Program-made: the position numbers and the translations under genes
Notes under the pieces: generated by a model
Told to the model about the DNA's origin: nothing
Databases searched by the model: none
What the model saw: only the letters and a program-made list of their open reading frames with translations
DNA from: Branchiostoma floridae
Lineage: Eukaryota > Chordata > Leptocardii > Amphioxiformes > Branchiostomatidae
Direction of reading: 5' to 3'
NCBI RefSeq assembly: GCF_000003815.2
Contig: NC_049995.1
Coordinates: forward strand, 12,270,427 to 12,334,426
Length of the DNA: 64,000 nucleotides
Shown: in pieces, positions 1 through 11,471 of the stretch
Position numbering within the stretch: position 1 is the first letter of the stretch
Layout: each line of letters begins with the position of its first letter

Positions 1-591
1 ATGTCCTGGGCCGCGATGATGTTTAATACGGGTGTTCCAGACCGGATAATTTTCCGTATAATAATAACAGATGTCAAGAAATTTGATATATATGTGGCTT
101 CATTCTAGGTCTTTTTTTTAAAGAAGTGATTACGTTTTGATGATTGAAGGACTTTTTTGGTTATAATTTTTGACCTCAGTAAAATTTACAGCGAATATGA
201 ATTTTTGAAACAAACCGCTAGATGCCGCTCTATTGTGGATAATCCATTTTCCGAACGGGGGATACGAGAATTTTAAGTTTTAACTTATTTTCCGCAGAAA
301 AAGATGTAACGTTATAGCTGACCAAGGCTCAATCATACATTCTATAAAATAAAATAAAATGAACATAACAAATAACATTTTCTATCTATATTGTTCGAAA
401 ATGACACGATATATGAATGGAAAAAAATCTAGACTTCCCCTATTTAAAGTGGTATCACCCAACAATTTGTGTAACCTTCCTTTTCGTAACTCGTGTTGTG
501 TAAGAAGTGACTTTGTGAGGACAGTGGGCGATATAAGAGGAAGATATAACACACAAGAGTAGGAAAAGGCAGCCCATACCGGTATCTGACG
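1..591. other. 5' flank of UQCC1, no gene seen
   Basis: AT-rich sequence with no open frame or splice pattern I can support. The last ~40 bases before the ATG at 592 would be 5' UTR of the UQCC1 gene. No TATA box is obvious. Confidence 0.4.
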
Positions 592-3500
592 ATGTCTTGC
601 CTCAGACCGATGCTGAACACCGCTATCCGCTGTCATTGTCGGGCCTTGCAGCGGGCCGCAGTACAGGTATGTGCCCCCCTCCCCCTTTCCAAAATTATGT
701 CGGGGAAAATGATATCTGATGGTTTATCAAACTTTGGTAGCTGTAGCTGTGTTAAGTAGTTAACCACTTTCTATGAATATTCGTGAAACTGAGAACGTAC
801 TTGACATCTGATTGTACGCCACTGCAATACTAGTACGCATTTATTTTCTTTATTGAATTATTCTGAAGTTTGTTACTAGTACCCGATAATTTGTATCATG
901 CACTAAAGATTTCTGAAAATGATGATTAGCAATTTGCAAATCATGCCCCAAAGTTGCTTGGAACCTACCATACCCAAAGTCAGAGGTCTTGCATTTTTTT
1001 CAAGGGAAGTTGTAGGTACGGTTTCTAATTTGTTTATCTTTTGGAAATGTTTAGAGGGATGAACCTAATTTTTCTTAGAAATTAAAATACATGCCGTTAC
1101 GGTCATTGGACAGAAGAGGTTTATGATACAATTAATTTATTTCTTAATTTTTTATTTCCAACCCAGAGTTGCGCACTAGGAAGTACCTGTTCCACCACTA
1201 CTGCCATCCAGATGGTCAACTTACAACAGACGTGTGACCAGTACAGACCTGTACACATGTACACCAGACATTTCTCTTCTCTATCTTCTGTACAGGTAAA
1301 GGTAGACACAATTCACAATTGCTTATAAGATTTTCTGGCAGTTTTCTTTGAGATGTTTACAAATAAATGTGTGTTTCTGGCATGTAGAGAAAGATGGTTG
1401 ACCTCAAAATGTATAAATGTTTTCATCAATAAAGCAAGTTTCAGTTCAGTTCATCCTCTGTAGAGAGGTGACAACAGGATTTCCACACAGGCTTTTAGCC
1501 AGGCATGCGTCAACGCGTCATCTGGACGCCCTTTTCTTAGAATAACAAGAAATTTGATGCCCCTGGATGCCCTATTCTGGGGAGAAAATCCTCTGACAAG
1601 CATGAAATTCTGATTGGCCAGGGATGCAACCAGGTCATCTGTGGTCACAGTCTTCTACTGTGATATCTGTAACAGTACATTGTGTATTTTTGCCTCTTGG
1701 GATACCTTAGAATGCACTTTTTAAACTTAAAATCATCAAAAACTCTGCACCATGGAAGGTCAATGCCCCCAGACCCCTCCTACAATAGTCACTTACCGCG
1801 ACTCACCAGTAAGTTTGGACTCCCTATTATAAAATCCTAGCTAAAAGCCTGTTTCCACAATATCCTGTCCAGCATGACAGAGCAACGCTTGTGCCCCCGA
1901 AGTCCTACATCTCCTCTATGAGTAACTTGGTGACCACACCTGCGAGGGTTGTCAGCTCCTAGTACAATGCTGCTTTGTTACACTTACAGCTTACATTTTC
2001 AGCCAGGAATTTACTGCTTGCCCTGATGTTAATTATTACATGTATTGCAAAAACAATGTACCCATTTCTAGCAAGTTTTCTACTGCATGTCTTCAGTACC
2101 AGAGTGAAGGAAGCACCACTCCTTACTACGCACCTGCAGCTGAGGAGAAGCCAGGTCTGGGGAGGAGGATTCTCAAGAAACTGGGCTTCACTGGGAAACT
2201 ACGTGTCAACAAATATGTAAGACATCATGTATTCTATCAGACCATATTAGAGGTTTGTGCCAAAACAAATTTCAGGTACAGGTACAGCAAGGAGGTTATT
2301 TGATATAACCTCCTTGGGTACAGGTACGTGGGTTTAGGTATATGTCCATACCTTTGCAAGAAATTGGGCTTTACTAGGAAACTTTGTGTCAACAGATATG
2401 TAAGACTTTTTATTGTATAGATCATGGGTCTGTTAATTGGCCTTTTGCCCCTCTTTACTTGCACAAGATCGAGAGGCCCATACTATGGACACTAGATGTC
2501 TGGAATTGCACCCTCTGCTACCATTTGTTAATTGGCCTTTTGCCCCTCTTTTCTTGCAGAATGATTCACACGCAAACACGCGTATACAAAACAACTTGTA
2601 ATGTTGTATTCAAATTGAGTTTCTATGTCCAGAGTATGTTCTACTGCACATATGCATACTAAACAGTGGAAAATCTGTACTACTCTAACAATGTCATAAT
2701 AATTTTTTTGCTTCTATGCAAGGAGCTTTTAAGCTCCTTGTTCTATGTAATGGAAGCTTAAACTTCCTCTAATTCTTCCCACAGAGGTTGCGGAATTCTG
2801 GACTGCACATGTACGCATGTTGCACCGATGGAATCGACTTCAGCGACTTTTTTGAAGGTAAGGGCAAACCACCTACCATGCCAGGTGGACTAGTCCCCTG
2901 CTGTAGATATTACACAACTGTGTGGCTCTAGGGCTATAGAAGATGGGCACTGCCCTATGCACCATAAAATGTAGAAATGTGTTTTTAAGGCAAACCATTG
3001 AAACCTTTTTCACTGAAACCTTTTTACCAAATGATTAATTGCCTATTTCAAACCATAAACCGTTTAAAAATGCATTTCTTAGTACACTTTCAGTGATTGA
3101 ATTTCCCTTTGTTAGGATCTACAATTTTGGATGATAATGATGTAAAAGTTTAATTTCCATCTATTTCAGCCTGTGGTCTGCCTGACACCCTGAATTCCTG
3201 GTTCCTTATCATGGAACTACACGTATGGTGAGCTTACTTATTTATTTATATGAGGTAATATCTATTGAGATTTACCACATTTTTAGAAGGATAACATAAC
3301 AGGTGACTATCACATTTTCAAGACTCATAGTCTGTAATACTGATGGGACTTACACAACGTTACATCACAGAGCACAGAACATATATTGGACTCAACATGC
3401 TACACTCAAAGCCATATGTGGAAGTCTTCCACAGCTATCTCAGAAACTGACCCACTGAAGGGTAAAATTTGCGGGACACTGTTGCCGAGCAAAACAGGAA

Positions 3501-5499
3501 TTAGTGTCTTCTGTTCTTCTATGGAAACCAAGTGGCCGGGTACATTTATTTGCAGAAGTTTGACTTTTAGGCCACTTGAACTAGAGACTCTGGTATTGAT
3601 TTTGAGAACCTAGAGCAAGCTATGTCGGATAGGGCCCTATGGGGTGAAATGTGTAATCGGTAGCCTGGCCTGATGTATATATGTGTGTAATACTGATAGT
3701 GCCATGTGTTTCAGGATGTGTCTAGTGAGAATGAAACAGGAAGGAGAAGAAGGAAAGATTGTGTGCCGGTGGCTGGTGGGACTTGAACCCTGGACTCCTA
3801 GTCCTAGTCTGTATTACTGACATTATTGTATGTTTCAGGATGTGTCTAGTGAGAATGAAACAGGAAGGAGAAGAAGGAAAGATTGTTTGCCGGTGGCTGG
3901 TCTACACTATGTGGGAAGACATCAGGACAAGAGGCAAGGCTATGGGGGTACGGAAGACTTCGTGATATATTTAGTATATGGAGAGTAATTCTGTTCAAAC
4001 GTATTTCTGATTTCTAACACATAACCTAAGTGGGGCTTACCAAAATTTTGACTGTACGGCAGGCTTTTAGCCAGGCAGGCGTACAGGCGTACACTGTACA
4101 GCCTGTTAAAAAAATAACTGAAATTGTACGCCCTTACACTGGGGAGCACATCCTCTGACAAGCATGAAATTCTGACCAGGGGTGCTACAGGTCACATGTG
4201 GCCTGTGACGTGTCTGACAGTAAATTTGCTTCATTCCCCCAAATTTGCCAATATTTGTCAAGAAATGAGCCATCCACTGCTTCTGTCACGCCACATCGTG
4301 GAGATAGAACATGTTACTTGATGAGTATGGATCATAAGTTGCAGGAAGTTTCTGTCTCTGTTGATGGATATTGTCCATCTGGATCTACTTAAACTCTCTG
4401 CAACTTCTACTGTTCACCAAACGGGCTCGAAATACTTTTTTTTGCATAGCTGCACTGGTGCAGGTATCATTGAAAATTACCTGCACCAGACAAATTTACC
4501 TGCACCACTCTGAATTTATGAACTATGGATCATATTAAAACNNNNNNNNNNNNNNNNNNNNNNNNNNNNNNNNNNNNNNNNNNNNNNNNNNNNNNNNNNN
4601 NNNNNNNNNNNNNNNNNNNNNNNNNNNNNNNNNNNNNNNNNGTAGCTTTTGATTTAAGGAGAGTTAGTGTAGCTTTTGGCCCTTTGCAGCTTGTTTTGGA
4701 ACTGTTGTGTGCTGTGTCCTTCGCAGATATCGTCCTCCCAAATGACTGAAAGCCTGAACGTGTGGACGGAGCAGTTTTACGCCATGATATTCTCGTATGA
4801 TGAGGGGATCATCTGTGATGACAGGACGCTCGCTGGCGCCGTCTGGAGAACTGTCTTTAACAAGAGCTGTGACGATCCTGAGAAGATAGAACGACTCGTC
4901 GCATACATTAGACATCAGGTAAAGAAATAAAAGTGTAAAGGTAAAGCTACATAAAACAATTGTAGAAGTATTTAAATACATTTTGATAACACACTAGGTG
5001 CTTATTCAAGCTTTTGCGTATATTATTGGCAAATGTTCAAATAGAAATACTGTTGATGTTGAAATTTTTGCGGTTTTGCAATGTTTTTGTTTTATTCTGA
5101 TTAAGCCTTTACTATGAAATTGCTTGTTCTTTTGCCTGCCTAACCCTTCATTTCAGCAGAAAAATATGAATTGTCGCAAAACACTCCATTTTCTCACCAC
5201 CTTGAAACTAAATCCTTGCAACCTTGAAGGCCTTTACAGTAGTTTCTAAATCAAGTGAGGCTATCGGGAGCAAACAGAGCTTGAATAAGATTATGAGAGG
5301 ACATGCAAAATGAAACAGTGTCACTTTCTATTAGCTTGTCATTATGTTAAGACTACAATGTATGTTGAAATGCAGAAGTTTTTAAAAGCCTTTTTTCAAA
5401 TTTCAGATGCAGCACGTTGATGCCCTTGACACTGAACAGCTGCTGAAGTACGGCAAGGTCCCCTGGCTGCCCTTTGACCCTAAAATGCCATTGGAATAG
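592..5499 (+). CDS. UQCC1: UQCC1-like ubiquinol-cytochrome c reductase complex assembly factor, eight exons
   Basis: CDS exons: 592-666, 1167-1295, 2097-2216, 2785-2857, 3170-3227, 3839-3947, 4727-4918, 5407-5499. All introns are GT-AG, phases agree throughout, and the product is 282 aa (human UQCC1 is about 300). The protein is the Cbp3-type chaperone for cytochrome b synthesis in mitochondrial complex III assembly. Family signatures are LKKLGFTGKL (exon 3), DTLNSWFLIMELHVWMCLVR across exons 5/6, MKQEG followed by YTMWEDIRTRGKAMG (exon 6), and FYAMIFSYDEGI with AVWRTVFNKSCDDP (exon 7). The first ~70 residues are Arg/Ser/Cys-rich and fit a mitochondrial presequence. A 100-N gap (4542-4641) lies in intron 6 and costs no coding sequence. 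Fragments of exons 3 and 6 are duplicated in the neighbouring introns. The stop codon is directly followed by gtaaaa, so a 3' UTR intron is possible. Confidence 0.95.
1487..1650 (+). repeat. Dispersed intronic repeat, copy 1
   Basis: Shares GGCTTTTAGCCAGGCA, the CTGGGGAG block and ATCCTCTGACAAGCATGAAA with the segment at 4058-4203, in the same orientation and order. Both copies lie in UQCC1 introns (2 and 6). No coding potential or terminal repeats were seen. The class is unknown. Confidence 0.7.
2288..2316. repeat. Hairpin of CAAGGAGGTT type, 12-bp arms
   Basis: CAAGGAGGTTAT and its exact reverse complement are separated by 5 bases. Similar hairpins occur at 2719-2740 and 44298-44319. It lies in UQCC1 intron 3. 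Confidence 0.7.
2353..2399 (+). pseudogene. Duplicated 3' fragment of UQCC1 exon 3 with donor
   Basis: Encodes KKLGFTRKLCVNRY against KKLGFTGKLRVNKY in the real exon 3, and like it is followed by GTAAGAC. It lies 184 nt downstream of the parental exon end, in intron 3. No good in-phase acceptor precedes it, so I read it as a decayed exon copy. Use as a cassette exon cannot be excluded. Confidence 0.8.
2431..2558 (+). repeat. Direct repeat pair of about 33 bp in UQCC1 intron 3
   Basis: TGTTAATTGGCCTTTTGCCC followed by CTCTTTACTTGCA at 2431-2463 recurs at 2526-2558 with one mismatch, 95 bp apart. It follows the exon 3 fragment copy. Confidence 0.75.
2719..2740. repeat. Hairpin CAAGGAGCTT/AAGCTCCTTG
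   Basis: 10-bp perfect arms with a 2-base loop, just upstream of the exon 4 acceptor of UQCC1. Same general design as 2288-2316 and 44298-44319. Confidence 0.75.
3715..3777 (+). pseudogene. Duplicated 5' fragment of UQCC1 exon 6 with acceptor
   Basis: Near-identical (one mismatch in about 62 nt) to the first part of exon 6 at 3839, offset 124 bp. It carries its own TGTTTCAG acceptor. Reading through in frame gives a stop before the true exon, so splicing to this site would truncate the protein unless the weak GTGGGA donor at its end is used. The ~28 bases upstream of the two acceptors are also related but more diverged. Confidence 0.9.
4058..4203 (+). repeat. Dispersed intronic repeat, copy 2
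   Basis: Second copy of the element at 1487-1650, sharing the GGCTTTTAGCCAGGCA and TCCTCTGACAAGCATGAAAT blocks. It lies in UQCC1 intron 6. Confidence 0.7.
4542..4641. other. Assembly gap, 100 N
   Basis: Exactly 100 N, the usual convention for a gap of unknown size. It lies in UQCC1 intron 6. Confidence 0.98.
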
Positions 5500-5650
5500 G
5501 TAAAAAAACAAATTTCCCCCAAACAGAAAACTATATGTAAGATTTGTTTGAGTCAAAATAACTGTATGAAATGATGACTGTCTTTTGCACAGTAAGTTGG
5601 TATGTACAAATGCTATAAAAGAAGTTGTTTTACCCGGTATTTGATTATAC

Positions 5651-5817
5651 TGCTGCTGGGGTCCCTGACACAGAGGTGGACAGCAGTCGGATAGTCTTCA
5701 CACTGCACTTCCAAGCCGCTGGTTTACACTGGCAAGACCACAAAGTTTAACATTGATGTCCTTTTTAAGACACTTCTACCAACATTTCCTTGGTCTCCCA
5801 CGACCTCTGTTGCCTGG
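5651..5817 (-). mobile_element. Non-LTR retrotransposon ORF2 C-terminal relic
   Basis: On the minus strand one frame reads GNRGRGRPRKCW, stop, KCLKKDIN, then LASVNQRL and ending CCPPLCQG, with two internal stops. The GRGRPRKRW plus short helix pattern is typical of the C-terminal tail after the reverse transcriptase in many animal non-LTR elements. It is a decayed fragment of under 170 bp in the 3' flank of UQCC1. The family cannot be resolved. Confidence 0.6.
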
Positions 5818-7621
5818 TAACTGCCATTTAAAGATGGCTCGTTCAAACCATTAATACCAATGGAGTGAAAGTTGAAAATTTTTAGAATTTCCCTGAAAGA
5901 TTGAATTATAACAATTAAGATATCTTTGAGGGGATTACAAGCTGTGAAGTCAATGAAGTCATTTAACTACCTCGAGAGAAGAAACTAACTAGGAATGTGT
6001 TGTTGGGTATTGAATCTAAAGTTTAATTAGGACAAACTTTATTTTGAAAAGGCATGAAGACTGGTACCAAGGGTTAGACGTATATATGTGTCTTTGTCTT
6101 GTTGGAATTGAATTAAAAATCTGAAGAAGTTGGTTGACATTTCTTAGCCAAGACTGTATAGTACCGTCTCATAATTATAAAATGTTGATAAACTAGTTTG
6201 TTTTCCTTTGATTTTTTGTGTAGTGTTTGAAGGTTAAGTTTTTTTCAACTTCACATGCAGAAGAAATACTAGTAGTCACTTTCTTATGTTTTGTCTTTCA
6301 AAGTCTTAAAAAAGATGCCTAAGATGACCCATTGATTTCTAAGAGTCCAACTGAAGAGGCTTTTTTACTTCTCCCCAAGCGAATGAAGTATTGCCGTTGG
6401 CCTGTCTGTCTATCTGTCTGTGTGTTGTCGACAATTCCGAATATCCACAATACAGCAAGTGTTGCTCTACATATGCAGTGCTGGAATTTTTGTCTGTTTG
6501 ACTTGAATGGTCATGAAGCCTTATGGGTAAAGGGGTGAAGTCTGCCATCTCTGATTACTTTGCTTAAGCCTTAAGGTAATACGTGGTTGAAGATTAGGCA
6601 TCCAGGTACTGGTAATAAGATACACCTAATTACAATTACGCAAGCAACTGGATATGATTTTGATTACCTTGCGTAAGCCTTAAGATATTTTGCATACATT
6701 TTACCTGATTTACTAAAATGGCCACACTTAAATTCATTGTCATGACAAACAATGTATCCATTTTAATCACAACTTTATTATACCACAACACATCACAACA
6801 CTTCATGGTACTATGCCAAAAACATAGTTTTCTCTCTTGGTTTATTCACCACACTATATACCCTTACACGTCTCATATTCTACGTTTCATTGATTTAAGT
6901 TACATTTATTCACTGATGAAAGAATAAATGAATGAATAAATGAATGCCACCATATACAAGATACTAAATAAAGATGCAGAACTCTTTGAAGAGCTTTATC
7001 CACTCTCAATCTCATAATTCCTCAGGGCACACATAGATTTGAGACTCACACATTAAGAAAACCTTGTCATCGAGGCCTTCTCAGGAATGTGTTGAACACC
7101 TGGATATGTGAAGTGTGCATATCTTAGAGATTGCTGATGCTGCATTGGCAGATATTTTTAAAGTAACGTTTTTAAAATGTGGCAGTCCTTGGAAACATGG
7201 TAGAATTATGACATTAATTCTGCCATGGTCATAATTTTCTCATCTTTGCTCATCTACATAATCTTACAAAGTCTACATTGTACTTCATTCTTCTTTTTGA
7301 TACAACGAACATCATAAGATTTTACAATATGATGAGCTTAATATAATGATGAAGAATAAAGACGTGTAACTTTCTTCAAATCAACAGGCTCTCATCTATT
7401 TCGATAACAAGCGAGTAATTGCACGATATTTCACTCCATCCTTAACCACAATCTTACACTAAACCATCTGCTACATGGAAATACAACCAGATAGAGGTGA
7501 AATAGTTATGTTTTTTAATAACGTAAAATAAGCGCTACTTTAGCAGGTCGTTTTGTAATATACATGTCTGTTCTATTGTTTTATAATTATCATCATATAA
7601 GATTTAGAAGTGATAATGGTT
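5818..7621. other. Intergenic stretch between UQCC1 and the LRR gene
   Basis: AT-rich with no supportable exon. It contains a (TGAA/TAAA)n-like simple repeat near 6925-6952 with AATAAA motifs that could serve UQCC1 polyadenylation. A CAAGCAACTGGATATGATTT fragment near 6637 is shared with the element at 41432. The 7085-7140 segment (ACACCTGGATATGTGAAGTG) resembles 43810-43850. Confidence 0.5.
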
Positions 7622-8857
7622 TCAGCGCTGCCTGTTTCTTACGTGTAAAAAATGTATCTTAAAACAACTGAAGACAATGCCCACAATTGCCGTCGATATA
7701 ATCATAACCAAGCCGTGTATCTCTACTTGGAGCATATCATTTTTCCAATAAGCTATATTGTTTCCATTCAAATATATAACGTTACTTACATTGTACAGCC
7801 TCGTAAAAGAAACAGTAGAAATAGATGTATTAGAAAAGTTCTTTTTCGTCGGGATGACTTCGCGAGTTTTCGTTGGGTCTTCGGACGGCGTCGGGATAAC
7901 GTCGTGAGTTGTCGGCGCCTCTTCGGATGGCGTCGGGCGATCGTCGTGGGGAAAGATCACCTTTCGTAGAATGTTCGGGTATGTTGGATGAATATATTGT
8001 CTGTTGTTTGAACAGCTGATTTCCACCACATTTACATACTGAACTAAAGTCATTTCAGGGCAGCAAGATAAAAATGCTTCGCCGCTTGTCTGTTTCTCAA
8101 GCGATGGTTCGCAATTTGGAATTTTTGTACTGTCCAATTGCAAGCGGATGTCATTTTCTGGATTAACCGTAGAATTGCCCATACAAGTCTTGTGTAATGG
8201 ATTGCCAAACACATTGATGTAAACAGGTGGCGCAAAAGTTTTAATTTTTTCTTGAAAACCTGCGCTCAAGATTTGATTAAACTCGATAACGAACGCAACT
8301 GCCCTACGCATAGTACTGGTGTATTTGATGTAATGATTTCGCAGCAGAGAATGCCACGGAACAAAAATAAGACGGTTACCAGAAAAGTCGACTTTGGAAA
8401 GCGCTTTGCAGCCTTCAAAAGCCTCTCGCTCCACGCACTCGATCACGTTTCGTGACAAGTTCACCGACTTCAAATCCTCAAGCCCCGAAAAATAATGCTT
8501 AAACACTCGTTTTAACAGATTTCTCGAAAGGTCCACTGTCATAAGTCGAACACAGGTGGTGATCGTACCTTCAAAAATTGTGGATATTTTGTTGTTCGTC
8601 AGATACAACCCCCTCAGCTTGGTTAAATCGAGGAAAGAAGTTTTCTTTAGCTCGGTGATTTGCCCGTCCTCTACGATCAACGTACCGACTGTACGGGGAA
8701 TGTTGGCGGGGATATCGTCGAGGCGGCCCGACGAGCAAATGACGGAACGTCCGTTGGAGGTACACAGGCAGCGGGAGTCGAAAACGCACTCCTGAAAACC
8801 GTCCGTCAGAAATACACACGCCGACAATACCATCAATGCTTTCGCTAGTTTCCTCAT
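7622..8857 (-). CDS. LRR type I membrane protein, single coding exon
   Basis: 411 aa from the ATG at 8857. I prefer this start because a strong acceptor (CTCATTTCCAG) lies 4 bases upstream and a signal peptide (KLAKALMVLSACVFL) follows at once; the frame stays open to an ATG at 8914. Domains in order: signal peptide; Cys-rich LRRNT-like cap (ECVFDSRCLCTSNG); about five LRRs (LRGLYLTNNKIS, LMTVDLSRNLL, LKSVNLSRNVI, LSKVDFSGNRL); a Cys-containing region without a standard LRRCT; a Pro/Thr stalk with repeated VIPT and TPSE; one TM helix (about residues 380-400) and a short basic tail. Presumed cell-surface recognition or adhesion; the ligand is unknown. It lies head to head with the LRR-Ig gene at 13862. 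A large 5' gap begins about 90 bp upstream. Confidence 0.85.
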   Translation of the reverse strand: MRKLAKALMVLSACVFLTDGFQECVFDSRCLCTSNGRSVICSSGRLDDIPANIPRTVGTLIVEDGQITELKKTSFLDLTKLRGLYLTNNKISTIFEGTITTCVRLMTVDLSRNLLKRVFKHYFSGLEDLKSVNLSRNVIECVEREAFEGCKALSKVDFSGNRLIFVPWHSLLRNHYIKYTSTMRRAVAFVIEFNQILSAGFQEKIKTFAPPVYINVFGNPLHKTCMGNSTVNPENDIRLQLDSTKIPNCEPSLEKQTSGEAFLSCCPEMTLVQYVNVVEISCSNNRQYIHPTYPNILRKVIFPHDDRPTPSEEAPTTHDVIPTPSEDPTKTREVIPTKKNFSNTSISTVSFTRLYNVSNVIYLNGNNIAYWKNDMLQVEIHGLVMIISTAIVGIVFSCFKIHFLHVRNRQR

Positions 8858-8950
8858 CGTTCTGGAAATGAGTCGCCGGGTTCTGTCTCTTATTAGTGCG
8901 TTAGGCCACATCAAGTGAATTCTATGGAGAGTGCGTGATTTCGCCAGATG

Positions 8951-9627
8951 NNNNNNNNNNNNNNNNNNNNNNNNNNNNNNNNNNNNNNNNNNNNNNNNNN
9001 NNNNNNNNNNNNNNNNNNNNNNNNNNNNNNNNNNNNNNNNNNNNNNNNNNNNNNNNNNNNNNNNNNNNNNNNNNNNNNNNNNNNNNNNNNNNNNNNNNNN
9101 NNNNNNNNNNNNNNNNNNNNNNNNNNNNNNNNNNNNNNNNNNNNNNNNNNNNNNNNNNNNNNNNNNNNNNNNNNNNNNNNNNNNNNNNNNNNNNNNNNNN
9201 NNNNNNNNNNNNNNNNNNNNNNNNNNNNNNNNNNNNNNNNNNNNNNNNNNNNNNNNNNNNNNNNNNNNNNNNNNNNNNNNNNNNNNNNNNNNNNNNNNNN
9301 NNNNNNNNNNNNNNNNNNNNNNNNNNNNNNNNNNNNNNNNNNNNNNNNNNNNNNNNNNNNNNNNNNNNNNNNNNNNNNNNNNNNNNNNNNNNNNNNNNNN
9401 NNNNNNNNNNNNNNNNNNNNNNNNNNNNNNNNNNNNNNNNNNNNNNNNNNNNNNNNNNNNNNNNNNNNNNNNNNNNNNNNNNNNNNNNNNNNNNNNNNNN
9501 NNNNNNNNNNNNNNNNNNNNNNNNNNNNNNNNNNNNNNNNNNNNNNNNNNNNNNNNNNNNNNNNNNNNNNNNNNNNNNNNNNNNNNNNNNNNNNNNNNNN
9601 NNNNNNNNNNNNNNNNNNNNNNNNNNN
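8951..9627. other. Assembly gap, 677 N
   Basis: Sized gap that removes the upstream region of the minus-strand LRR gene and probably part of the repeat that starts at 9628. Confidence 0.98.
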
Positions 9628-10480
9628 ACTTTGGCTCCCGAACACTAGCCGACTCTTAGCCGACCCAAGTCGGCAGTAGTTCGGGAGTAGTCTGACCAGT
9701 TTAGGCCACGCCTATTTTTTTAGCGCCGAACATGTCCCGAACACCTCCCGACCAGTAAATGACTTACTCCCGACTGTGTCCCAAATGCTAACTAACCTAT
9801 CACCAACCATCCCGACCTCTAGCCGCAGACTGCCGAATCACTCCTGACTGATCCCCAACCGATTGCCGACCCTTTTTCGACTTGAAATAGACATAATCAG
9901 CGATTTTCAAAAGAGTGCTCATTTTCGTTTTTAATCAAGAATGTCCTTTGTTCTATTTGTAAACATCACCAAGAGATCAAATTTCGATCACATATAGCTC
10001 CAGCGCGGTATTTATGGGTCTTTTTGTTTTGGGCTGGATGTCGGTCGTGTGAAGTTCGGGAGTGATTCGTCTAAGTTCTGGCAATAGTCTTTTTGCATGC
10101 TTGGGAATGAGTTAGCAGAGATTTGTCTAAGGTCTTGGGGTGAATCATTGGTAAGTTGGAAACAAGCTGGGAGTAAATCAGCAATGTTTATGGCGTGGTT
10201 AAGAATTAATTTGACTGCTGATTTACTCCCGAACACCAACCGAACACTAGCCGACCGTGCCGAACACCAGCCGACCACCAACCGACCCATTCCAGAGTTG
10301 CCGTTCAGAGCCGAATGTTTTGAACATTTCAAAACATTCGGATGGAGCAGCCGAACACCAGCCGACTCAGCCGAACGCCAGCCGAACGCCAGCCGACTCA
10401 GCCGAACGCCAGCCGACTACAGCCGACTAGCTCCCGAATCACTCCTAAACCATAGTCGGGAGAGAGTCGGGAGCCAAATT
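9628..10480. mobile_element. CCGA/TCGG-rich element with terminal inverted repeats
   Basis: The left edge reads TTTGGCTCCCGAACA (from 9630) and the right edge is its near reverse complement (GTCGGGAGCCAAA, about 10466-10478). The interior is built from short motifs such as CCGAACACCAGCCGAC and CCGAATCACTCC in direct (left and right parts) and inverted (10010-10110) orientation. No transposase frame is visible, so it is a non-autonomous foldback or MITE-like element. The left end may extend into the gap, so I cannot verify a target-site duplication. Confidence 0.6.
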
Positions 10481-11065
10481 CGGCTATGTGTAACCTAGGC
10501 ATTAGGAGTGACACTCGTGAGTTTGCCATGTGTTTATGTTTTTTTTTAAATTCTAACTTTGATTAATATTCTTGTTACAACATTTAAGGTTCCTATTATT
10601 TTAAAACTCTGTATCAATTTTTTTCTTACCATCATAATTTTGATTTTTTTTTCATTGAGCTTTTATCAGAATTTTTTTGCTGAAAGCTCCTTGTTTTTTT
10701 GCCACGCTTATTATGCTTTAGACTTCGAGTCTGTAATGGATGTGAATGAACGAACTATGAACCCTGAGCTTTTACTCTACTTTATGTTTGTATACTATGT
10801 ATATGTAATGATACATTATGATAGATTTATTATATTAGGACTCGATTTAATCTGTATCTCTGTTACATTTTATCTGACCCTTACCTCCCTTATGGCGTTA
10901 CTGAAAAGTGGCCTGCAGGCCGATTTGAGCTTCTCATGAATATATAACTGCTAAACCAACAAAAATGTCATCCATGAGTTTTACTTACTGCGGCCTTAAA
11001 TGAAAAGTAATATCCTGGTGGCATGTCTGTGCATGTGATGCTTACGTGAGCAGAGACACGACGGT
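10481..11065. other. AT-rich intergenic stretch
   Basis: Long T-rich tract with a spuriously open frame of Phe/Leu/Ile-rich composition. No splice context, domain or start context supports coding. Confidence 0.5.
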
Positions 11066-11074
11066 CACGATTCC

Positions 11075-11270
11075 TAGTCTCCGTTGCAGTCTTCGTACGG
11101 GGCTCTTTTTATTTGGAGTGGGGCGTTGGTTTGCGATTTTCAATGTTGGCTAGGTTCCCTTGTGTCGAAGAAACGGGGCGAAACTCAAGTTAAGTTCCCG
11201 GCACAACAGAACCTAGCCAACCTTGGAAATCTCGAACCAACGCCCCGCTCGAAGACTGCAACGGAGGCTA
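11075..11270. mobile_element. MITE with ~60-bp TIRs and 9-bp target duplication
   Basis: The left arm (TAGTCTCCGTTGCAGTCTTC...) and right arm (ending GACTGCAACGGAGGCTA) are inverted copies over ~60 bp; the left arm carries an extra ~20 bp (CTCTTTTTATTTGGAGTGGG). Flanks are CACGATTCC (11066-11074) and CACGTTTCC (11271-11279), a 9-bp duplication with one mismatch. The 9-bp size and TAGCCT-like termini suggest a Mutator-like MITE, as in the family at 24005. Confidence 0.8.
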
Positions 11271-11471
11271 CACGTTTCCTAACATTGGGTCTTCACGTGG
11301 CCAAACAGGTGAACAACAATATATGTATGAGGACATATGAAGGACATCCTTCGATTATAAAATAGAAACAGTTGCTAGCAACAGACAGTGCAATTTTGCG
11401 ACAAGTATCTTATAATTTAAAAAAAAAACTTATTATGGAATCGACGCAAGATCGTGTTCTTCATGTACATA

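Noticed and set aside
8911-9679. Long frames across the 677-N gap
   Set aside because: They consist almost entirely of N and have no evidential value. The same holds for frames across 11472-12174.
10559-10939. 126-residue hydrophobic frame
   Set aside because: Composition follows a T-rich tract (Phe/Leu/Ile). No ATG context, domain or splice evidence.
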